Assembly (NCBI GenBank): GCA_002293545.1
Contig: DBDL01000150.1
Coordinates: 6,034 to 14,073, forward strand
Length of the DNA: 8,040 bases
Source of the DNA: Lachnoclostridium sp. UBA933
Lineage (GTDB): Bacteria > Bacillota > Clostridia > Lachnospirales > Lachnospiraceae
Direction: 5' to 3'
Shown here: piece by piece, positions 1 to 4,924 of the stretch
How the letters are laid out: every line of letters begins with the position of its first letter
Position numbering within the stretch: position 1 is the first letter of the stretch
Made by a program: the position numbers and the translations under genes
The notes under the pieces: generated by a model
Told to the model about the DNA's origin: nothing
Seen by the model: only the letters and a program-made list of their open reading frames with translations
Database searches by the model: none

Positions 1-35
1 GTCAGAATACGTGCGTTGTATAATCGAGTTTTCAT
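1..35 (-). CDS. Start of a truncated CDS, possibly an amidohydrolase/deaminase
   Basis: An ATG at 35-33 opens a frame that runs off the window and reads MKTRLYNARILT. A purine-rich stretch (GGGGA at 45-41) lies 5 nt upstream as a ribosome binding site. The gene starts only 14 nt after the punA stop codon, so the two are probably co-transcribed. A lysine-rich start followed by an N-A-R-I-L type strand is common at the N-terminus of metal-dependent amidohydrolases (SAH/MTA or nucleoside-base deaminases), which would fit a purine salvage neighbour. With 12 residues visible this is only a suggestion; the existence of the CDS is better supported than its function. Confidence 0.55.
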   Translation of the reverse strand, partial: MKTRLYNARIL

Positions 36-49
36 TTTATTCCCCATTC

Positions 50-874
50 TTAACCAAGCTTTCTGATATATTCTTTCAATAACTTTTGAAACGCCGGTGC
101 CGCTTCTTTTGCAATTCTTCCGACCTCTTCGTGGGAAAGCGGAACAGTTCCCATACCGCTTGCCATATTGGAAATACAGGAAACACCGCAAATCCGCATT
201 CCCATATGTCTGGCGGCAATGGCCTCTACGGCGGTGCTCATTCCTACCGCATCCCCGCCCAATAACCGATACATCTTTACTTCTGCCGGTGATTCATAAT
301 TGGGTCCCTGCGTCTGCACATAAATCCCTTCCCGCAGCGGTATATCAAATTTCTCTGCCACATCTTTCATCAGAACAGACATTTCTTCATCATAAATCCC
401 TTCCATCGGCGGAAAGCGGGGACCCCATTCTTCTATATTGGGTCCGGTAAGCGGGGACGGGAGAAAGGAAGATATCTGGTCCTTGATCAGCATGAACTCT
501 CCTGCCTTGAAGCCGGGATTCAGACCGCCCGCCGCATTTGTCAAAATCAACCGTTCTGCTCCCATACGCTTCATCAGCCGTACCGGCAAAACAACATCCG
601 AAATCTCATAGCCCTCATAATGATGGACACGCCCTTTCATAATCACGATCCGGACATCTCCGATCCTGCCGAATACAAATTGTCCGCTGTGCCCCTCTAC
701 GGTCGAAACCGGAAAGCCTTCCATCTCTTTGTAATCCACTCTGCAGGCAATGTCAATTTGCTCCGCAAAATCACCTAATCCGCTTCCGAGTACCAATCCC
801 GCCTGCGGAATGAAATCTGTTTTTTTTCGGATTGCCTGAAAACATTGTTCTAATTTTTGATAAACCTGATTCAT
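50..874 (-). CDS. punA: Purine nucleoside phosphorylase, trimeric 6-oxopurine type
   Basis: This 274-aa cytosolic enzyme should cleave inosine, guanosine and their deoxy forms with phosphate, giving free base and (deoxy)ribose-1-phosphate for purine salvage. Length and motifs match the trimeric PNP family (human PNP, Bacillus PupG/PunA), not hexameric DeoD. Visible landmarks are the phosphate loop LGSGLG with Ser31, GHSG at 61-64, GRVHHYEGY with Arg82, His84 and Tyr86, and TNAAGGLNP at 112-120. The purine site has Tyr193-Glu194, Met212 in VGMST, and Asn236. Glu194 and Asn236 correspond by a constant offset to human Glu201 and Asn243, which select 6-oxopurines. The start is set by AGGAGG at 889-884, 9 nt upstream; a nearby ATG at 881-879 is in another frame. 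It is separated from proS by 123 nt without a clear terminator, and followed after 14 nt by another gene start. Confidence 0.95.
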   Translation of the reverse strand: MNQVYQKLEQCFQAIRKKTDFIPQAGLVLGSGLGDFAEQIDIACRVDYKEMEGFPVSTVEGHSGQFVFGRIGDVRIVIMKGRVHHYEGYEISDVVLPVRLMKRMGAERLILTNAAGGLNPGFKAGEFMLIKDQISSFLPSPLTGPNIEEWGPRFPPMEGIYDEEMSVLMKDVAEKFDIPLREGIYVQTQGPNYESPAEVKMYRLLGGDAVGMSTAVEAIAARHMGMRICGVSCISNMASGMGTVPLSHEEVGRIAKEAAPAFQKLLKEYIRKLG

Positions 875-891
875 ATCGCATATCCTCCTTC

Positions 892-912
892 TTGCGCATG
901 TTTTTTGCGCAT
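892..912. repeat. Tandem 8-bp repeat with self-complementary core before punA
   Basis: On the minus strand ATGCGCAA occurs twice (912-905 and 899-892, period 13). The core TGCGCA is self-complementary, so the copies at 911-906 and 898-893 can also form a 6-bp hairpin with a 7-nt loop. The second copy lies 2 nt upstream of the AAGGAGGA ribosome binding site of punA. It could be a protein site or an mRNA structure affecting translation, but no known motif was recognised. Confidence 0.5.
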
Positions 913-919
913 AAATACT

Positions 920-946
920 CGATATTTGTACGTAAGCACAAATTCG
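920..946. repeat. Imperfect inverted repeat in the proS-punA gap
   Basis: Plus-strand arms CGATATTTGT (920-929) and ACAAATTCG (938-946) pair over 9 bp with one bulged base around an 8-nt loop. No run of T follows on either strand, so it does not look like an intrinsic terminator. It may be an operator or part of the punA leader; function unknown. Confidence 0.4.
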
Positions 947-948
947 AC

Positions 949-973
949 GTGTGAAACGTCTTTCGTTTCACAC
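949..973. repeat. Perfect 10-bp inverted repeat after proS
   Basis: Plus-strand arms GTGTGAAACG (949-958) and CGTTTCACAC (964-973) are perfectly complementary around a 5-nt loop. The repeat begins 24 nt past the proS stop codon on the transcribed strand. Neither strand has a T-tract after the stem, so if it marks the 3' end of the proS message it is not a standard intrinsic terminator. It could instead be a dyad operator for punA or an mRNA-stabilising hairpin. Confidence 0.55.
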
Positions 974-997
974 TCCCCTCCCGCTATGATTAAAATC

Positions 998-2725
998 CTA
1001 TGCCTCCAATTCCTCTTTTAACCGGTTAATGATATCTAATACCGTTTTCATTGTTTCCTCCACCGTTACTTTCTTAGAAATTTTCTTATCCCTTGTCACA
1101 ATTTCACATAGATTTTCTTTACTATTCTTCGGACTTACAATTACACGAACCGGCACCCCAAGCAAATCCGCATCGGAAAACATCACGCCGGGACGCACCG
1201 ATGTCCTGTCATCATAGATGACCGGCACCCCTTCTTTTTGTAAATGGTCATATAGGTCATCGGCAGTCTTTTTTACTGTTTCATCATCCGCACGCAAACA
1301 GCAAATATGAACCTCCCACGGAGCAATGGAAATCGGCCAAACCGGACCGTATTCATCATGGGATGCCTCACAGACAGCCGCCGCCAGCCGTCCGATTCCG
1401 ATTCCGTAACAACCCATAATCGGCGTTTTTAAATCCCCGTTTTCATCGGTATATCTCATATTCATAACGTCGGTATATTTTGTTCCGAGCTGAAAGATAT
1501 TTCCTATTTCAATTCCTCTCGAAATCTCTATCGTATGTTTTTTACACTTCGGACATATTCCGCCTTCTGTTATTTTGGATAAATCATAATACCTTACGTC
1601 GCCTAAATCCCTTTCCATATTAAAATTCACATAATGATACCCGGTTTCATTTGCACCGCAGACAAGATTCCGGATTCCCAATAATGATGTATCAAACAGC
1701 ACCGTACAGTTTTTTGTAATCCCAACCGGTCCGATATAGCCTGCTATGATTCCGCTGTCATCCGTAATAACCGCCGGGTGGATCTCTTTTCCCAAAAAGT
1801 TTCTGAGCTTCGTTTCGTTGCATTCCAAATCTCCGCGGATAAAAACCACAACATAGTGATCCTCCTCATTCGTCTGATATACAACTGCCTTGCAGGACTT
1901 TTTAACATCTTTCTTCAAATAACCGCATACATCTTCAATCGTCGCACAATCGGGAGTTGCCGTCTTTTCCAATGTACCTGGGCTTTCTGTATCCTCCGTT
2001 TCAAAAATACTGTTTGCCGCCTCCATGTTCGCACGGTAGTCACATTCACTGCATACCGCCAGCGAATCTTCACCAATCGGCGTCAGCAGCATGTATTCAT
2101 GTGAAATACTCCCTCCCATCATTCCCGAATCCGATTGTACGGAAATAACTCCTTTTGCGCCCGTTCTTTTAAAGATACGGTTATACGCCTGAAAGCATAC
2201 CTGATAATAAGCTTCTAAATCCTCCATTGATGTATGAAAGGAATACGCGTCTTTCATTGTAAACTCACGCACACGGATCAATCCCGCTCTTGGTCTTGCT
2301 TCATCTCTGAATTTTGTCTGAATCTGATAAATCATAAACGGATATTTGGCATAGGTATTCCCGTATTCGCGTACAAGATGCACCGCCGCTTCTTCATGCG
2401 TCATCCCAAGAACCACCTCTGCCCCGTTCCGGTCCTTTCCCCGGAACATTTCTTTTCCGATGCTCTCAAACCGCCCGGACTCTTCCCAAAGCTCCTTTGG
2501 CATAACGACAGGAAACAATACTTCCTGTCCGTCAATGGCGTCCATCTCCCGGCGGATAATTTCTTCTATCTTCTTGGCGATTCGTTTCATAACCGGATAC
2601 TGCGAATAAATACCATTCGCCATTCCTTTAATATATCCGCCTCTCACCATCAGGGCATGGCTGTCTACGACACAATCCGCCGGTCTTTCCTTGAAACGAT
2701 CTCCGATTAGTTTATTCAGTTTCAT
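998..2725 (-). CDS. proS: Prolyl-tRNA synthetase with editing domain (ProRS)
   Basis: The 575-aa class II synthetase charges tRNA-Pro with proline in the cytosol; its length matches bacterial-type ProRS (E. coli 572). Motif 2 is FRDEARPRAG with MKDAYSFH (139-164) and motif 3 is GIGIGRLAAA near 441-450. Between them, about 225-400, lies the INS editing domain that hydrolyses Ala-tRNA-Pro. Lys279, Asp345 and His364 align by local motif with the E. coli editing residues Lys279, Asp350 and His369, so editing should be active. The C-terminal anticodon-binding domain includes DDR, RPGVMFSDADLLGVP. Two CxxC pairs (225/228 and 391/394) bracket the INS domain and could bind zinc. An in-frame ATG at 2761 is rejected: it lies inside the upstream terminator loop, whereas the ATG at 2725 has GGAGGA just before it. 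proS starts 20 nt after the tsf terminator's T-run, with no evident promoter or T-box. Confidence 0.96.
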   Translation of the reverse strand: MKLNKLIGDRFKERPADCVVDSHALMVRGGYIKGMANGIYSQYPVMKRIAKKIEEIIRREMDAIDGQEVLFPVVMPKELWEESGRFESIGKEMFRGKDRNGAEVVLGMTHEEAAVHLVREYGNTYAKYPFMIYQIQTKFRDEARPRAGLIRVREFTMKDAYSFHTSMEDLEAYYQVCFQAYNRIFKRTGAKGVISVQSDSGMMGGSISHEYMLLTPIGEDSLAVCSECDYRANMEAANSIFETEDTESPGTLEKTATPDCATIEDVCGYLKKDVKKSCKAVVYQTNEEDHYVVVFIRGDLECNETKLRNFLGKEIHPAVITDDSGIIAGYIGPVGITKNCTVLFDTSLLGIRNLVCGANETGYHYVNFNMERDLGDVRYYDLSKITEGGICPKCKKHTIEISRGIEIGNIFQLGTKYTDVMNMRYTDENGDLKTPIMGCYGIGIGRLAAAVCEASHDEYGPVWPISIAPWEVHICCLRADDETVKKTADDLYDHLQKEGVPVIYDDRTSVRPGVMFSDADLLGVPVRVIVSPKNSKENLCEIVTRDKKISKKVTVEETMKTVLDIINRLKEELEA

Positions 2726-2729
2726 GTTA

Positions 2730-2735
2730 TCCTCC
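2730..2735 (-). promoter_or_regulatory. Ribosome binding site deciding the proS start
   Basis: GGAGGA ends 4 nt before the ATG at 2725. It supports this start over the in-frame ATGs at 2761 and 2737, the former being inside the terminator hairpin of tsf and the latter overlapping this binding site. Confidence 0.8.
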
Positions 2736-2744
2736 ATTCTTTTT

Positions 2745-2788
2745 AAAAAACCCGCCGACAATCAGCAGATTTGCCAATGTCAGCGGGT
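2745..2788 (-). terminator. Intrinsic terminator after tsf
   Basis: On the minus strand, arm ACCCGCTGACA (2788-2778) pairs with TGTCGGCGGGT (2760-2750) over 11 bp with one G-T wobble, around a 17-nt loop. A run of six T (2750-2745) follows. The hairpin begins 13 nt after the tsf stop codon. It should end most rpsB-tsf transcripts. Because only about 20 nt separate it from proS, proS may depend on readthrough. Confidence 0.88.
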
Positions 2789-2801
2789 CCTAAAATCATT
2801 C

Positions 2802-3731
2802 TTAGCTCATTTGTGCTGCTACTTCTGCCGCAAAATCTTCGTTTTTCTTTTCTAAGCCCTCTCCGGTTTCAAAACGGATGAATCCGGTTACCTCTAATTT
2901 CGCGCCCGTGTTTTTTGCCACTTCCCTGATATGTGCGTCAACGGTTTGCTTGCCGTCTTCCGCCTTTACAAACACCTGATCCAACAAACAAATCTCTTTT
3001 AGCTGTTTGTTGATACGTCCCATAACCATACCGTTAATCACCTTTTCAGGAGCGTCCGGTTTTTCAAGCTTTGCCTGTGCCAAAAGAATTTCTTTCTCTT
3101 TTTCAATATAGGCTCCGTCCACTTCCTTTCCGGAAGTATATTTCGGAGTCAGCGCCGCAACCTGCATGGCGATATCCTTCAAACAGGTCTTTACTTTTTC
3201 GGAATCCGAATCCGTTTCTGCTTTTACGATAACACCGATTTTTCCGCCTGCATGAATATAAGACGCCAGAATACCATTTTCAACGGATATTTTCTCAAAA
3301 CGACGGATATTCATATTTTCACCGATTTTCGCAATCATGGCTTTGAGTTTTTCATCCACTGTCATAGAAGAATCCTCAATCCAGTTTTCTGCTAAAAATG
3401 CATCCATATCTTTTGCATCCGACGCCGCTACCTGCTTTGCCACACTGTCAACATATTCGCGGAATACTTCATTTTTCGCAACAAAGTCTGTTTCGGAATT
3501 TACTTCTACAATGGAAGCACTCTTGGCATCCTCATTCAAATGAATCGCAACCAGACCTTCCGCCGCAATTCTTCCGGACTTCTTTTCTGCTTTTGCCAAT
3601 CCGTTTTCTCTTAAATAATCAACGGCTTTGTCCATATCACCGTCCGTATTTGTAAGTGCCTTCTTACAATCCATCATTCCGGCACCGGTCATTTCTCTTA
3701 ATTCTTTTACTTGTGCTGCTGTGATCGCCAT
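2802..3731 (-). CDS. tsf: Translation elongation factor Ts
   Basis: EF-Ts (309 aa) is the cytosolic guanine-nucleotide exchange factor that releases GDP from EF-Tu. The N-terminal UBA-like domain carries the signature TGAGMMDCKKAL (15-26), and the EF-Tu-contacting TDFVAKN is at 81-87, the usual place. The rest is a full-length dimerisation/core region ending in VTGFIRFETGEG and a short helical tail, so the protein appears complete. The start is supported by AGGAG 9 nt upstream (3745-3741). It lies 25 nt downstream of rpsB, as in nearly all bacteria, and is very probably co-transcribed from the rpsB promoter. An intrinsic terminator follows. The usual next gene, pyrH, is missing and proS takes its place. 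Confidence 0.97.
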   Translation of the reverse strand: MAITAAQVKELREMTGAGMMDCKKALTNTDGDMDKAVDYLRENGLAKAEKKSGRIAAEGLVAIHLNEDAKSASIVEVNSETDFVAKNEVFREYVDSVAKQVAASDAKDMDAFLAENWIEDSSMTVDEKLKAMIAKIGENMNIRRFEKISVENGILASYIHAGGKIGVIVKAETDSDSEKVKTCLKDIAMQVAALTPKYTSGKEVDGAYIEKEKEILLAQAKLEKPDAPEKVINGMVMGRINKQLKEICLLDQVFVKAEDGKQTVDAHIREVAKNTGAKLEVTGFIRFETGEGLEKKNEDFAAEVAAQMS

Positions 3732-3756
3732 TTCCTTTTTCTCCTATATCTATATT

Positions 3757-4683
3757 TTACTCTGCGCCGCCTGCTTCTGCTGTTTCAACGACTGCTTCTA
3801 TATCTTCTTTGGATTCTGCCTCTGCTCCCGCTTGGGATTCTTCTTTTTTATCTTCCGCTTTTGGCTCTGCTTGGGTCTGGGGAACATCTGTGGTTTTTTC
3901 TTCTGCCGAATCTGTTTTCGTTATTTCTTCTTTTCCATCGGCTGCCGCTTTCTCTGCCGCATTGTCCGGATTGTTTCCTTTCTCCTCTGTTACGGCATCG
4001 GCACCTTGGTTTGCTTCGATAACCGCATCCGCCATCTTGGATACGATTAATTTTACCGCTCTGATTGCATCATCGTTACCCGGTATTACATAATCCAATT
4101 CTTCCGGATCACAGTTGGTATCGACGATACCAACCAAAGGAATCTTTAATATATGTGCTTCCTGAATACAAATTTTCTCTTTTTTCGGATCGACGATAAA
4201 AATCGCATCCGGAATTTTTCTCATCTCTTTGATGCCGCCAAGATTTCGTTCCAGTTTTGCCCATTCTTTTCTTAACTGAATGACTTCTTTTTTCGGGAGA
4301 ACATCAAACGTTCCGTCCTCTTCCATCTTTTCAATTTCTTTTAATCTTTTTACTCTGGCTTGAATGGTCTTGAAATTGGTCAGCATACCGCCTAACCATC
4401 TTTCATTTACATAAAACATGCCGCAGCGTTCGGCTTCGGACCGGATTGCATCCTGCGCTTGTTTTTTTGTACCGACAAAAAGAATTGTTCCGCCGGCGGC
4501 AACCACATCTTTGATTGCAAAATACGCATCGTCAACAAGACCGACCGATTTTTGCAAGTCAATGATATAAATACCGTTTCGTTCCGTGTAGATGTACTCC
4601 GCCATTTTCGGGTTCCATCTTCTTGTCTGATGTCCGAAATGAACACCGGCTTCCAGTAATTGTTTCATCGAAATAACGCTCAT
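3757..4683 (-). CDS. rpsB: 30S ribosomal protein S2 with acidic C-terminal tail
   Basis: S2 binds late to the head-body junction of the 30S subunit and is needed for S1 docking (in species with S1) and initiation. The conserved core spans residues 1 to about 225: [13 protein letters not shown] (15-27), [12 protein letters not shown], and the second signature region [12 protein letters not shown] through [21 protein letters not shown]. After VIEAN (225) an extra tail of 83 residues follows, rich in Ala and Glu, with 25 acidic and 9 Lys residues and no aromatic or Cys residues. It looks disordered and makes the protein 308 aa, against about 235-255 for most bacterial S2. The start at 4683 is preceded by GGAGGG with a 6-nt spacer; an upstream in-frame GTG at 4749 would fall in the leader and is rejected. 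tsf follows after 25 nt. Confidence 0.97.
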   Translation of the reverse strand: MSVISMKQLLEAGVHFGHQTRRWNPKMAEYIYTERNGIYIIDLQKSVGLVDDAYFAIKDVVAAGGTILFVGTKKQAQDAIRSEAERCGMFYVNERWLGGMLTNFKTIQARVKRLKEIEKMEEDGTFDVLPKKEVIQLRKEWAKLERNLGGIKEMRKIPDAIFIVDPKKEKICIQEAHILKIPLVGIVDTNCDPEELDYVIPGNDDAIRAVKLIVSKMADAVIEANQGADAVTEEKGNNPDNAAEKAAADGKEEITKTDSAEEKTTDVPQTQAEPKAEDKKEESQAGAEAESKEDIEAVVETAEAGGAE

Positions 4684-4782
4684 AATTTTCCCTCCATAGG
4701 TTGATTCTTCCGCAGGTTTTTTATTTGCCACCCGAAGATATCCGGGCACCTATGCAAAACATCCTGCGTGTTTTTTTGTATC
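4684..4782 (-). promoter_or_regulatory. Candidate S2 autoregulatory leader with pseudoknot-like pairing
   Basis: The predicted rpsB 5' UTR of about 100 nt holds two helices whose arms interleave. Helix 1 is CGCAGG (4768-4763) with CCTGCG (4716-4711), 6 bp. Helix 2 is CATAGGT (4754-4748) with ACCTATG (4701-4695), 7 bp. The order 1-2-1'-2' is that of a pseudoknot or of two exclusive folds. A small hairpin (TGCC 4748-4745 with GGCA 4729-4726, inner CG/CG pairs) sits between them. The 3' arm of helix 2 shares its last G with the GGAGGG ribosome binding site. S2 is known to repress rpsB-tsf in E. coli through its leader; the same role here is inferred. Confidence 0.6.
4690..4695 (-). promoter_or_regulatory. 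Ribosome binding site of rpsB, at the edge of a leader helix
   Basis: GGAGGG lies 6 nt before the ATG at 4683. Its first G also closes the ACCTATG/CATAGGT helix of the leader, so folding of that helix should hinder ribosome binding. It fixes the S2 start. Confidence 0.8.
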
Positions 4783-4788
4783 CGGTTT

Positions 4789-4817
4789 ATCTTAACACGA
4801 ATTTCTATATTATGCAA
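4789..4817 (-). promoter_or_regulatory. Sigma-A-type promoter of rpsB-tsf
   Basis: A -35 box TTGCAT (4817-4812), 17-nt spacer and -10 box TAAGAT (4794-4789) are preceded by TG one base upstream of the -10 (extended -10). Transcription would start near 4782-4781, giving a leader of about 100 nt before rpsB. An AT-rich stretch directly upstream is placed like an UP element. Confidence 0.72.
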
Positions 4818-4820
4818 GTG

Positions 4821-4837
4821 GAAATTTGCAAAATTTC
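4821..4837. repeat. AT-rich palindrome just upstream of the rpsB promoter
   Basis: GAAATTT (4821-4827) and AAATTTC (4831-4837) form a perfect 7-bp dyad around GCA. It lies 3 bp upstream of the -35 box, where an UP element or a regulator site would act. Either role is inferred. Confidence 0.4.
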
Positions 4838-4879
4838 TGCTGCTTTATCAAGCCCATTTCCCGCGCTTTCAGCACGATT

Positions 4880-4904
4880 ACCGTATTCGATATATGAATA
4901 CGGT
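4880..4904. repeat. Perfect 9-bp inverted repeat downstream of polC
   Basis: Arms ACCGTATTC (4880-4888) and GAATACGGT (4896-4904) surround a 7-nt loop, beginning 20 nt after the polC stop codon. On the polC-transcribed strand the stem is preceded by A's and not followed by T's, so it is a poor intrinsic terminator in that direction. Read on the plus strand it is followed by TTTT including the stem's last base, but no gene points that way. It may still stabilise or end the polC message with help. Confidence 0.5.
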
Positions 4905-4924
4905 TTTCATAGCCTGCATCAAAG

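Noticed and set aside
771..971. Minus-strand 66-codon frame between proS and punA
   Set aside because: It overlaps the punA start in another frame, runs through the hairpins of the gap, and shows no recognisable protein features.
2726..2761. Upstream in-frame ATG extending ProRS by 12 residues
   Set aside because: It lies in the loop of the tsf terminator and lacks a ribosome binding site, while the ATG at 2725 has GGAGGA right before it.
2726..2801. T-box riboswitch for proS
   Set aside because: The gap is only 76 nt and is taken up by a terminator; there is no specifier stem and no TGG-type T-box sequence.
3628..4050. Plus-strand frames rich in Phe, Leu and Cys that look like membrane segments
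   Set aside because: They are the reverse complement of the Glu/Lys/Ala-rich S2 tail, which automatically yields hydrophobic-looking translations.
4684..4749. GTG start extending S2 by 22 residues
   Set aside because: The extension lies within the structured leader, S2 proteins begin near the [13 protein letters not shown] segment, and GGAGGG precedes the ATG at 4683.
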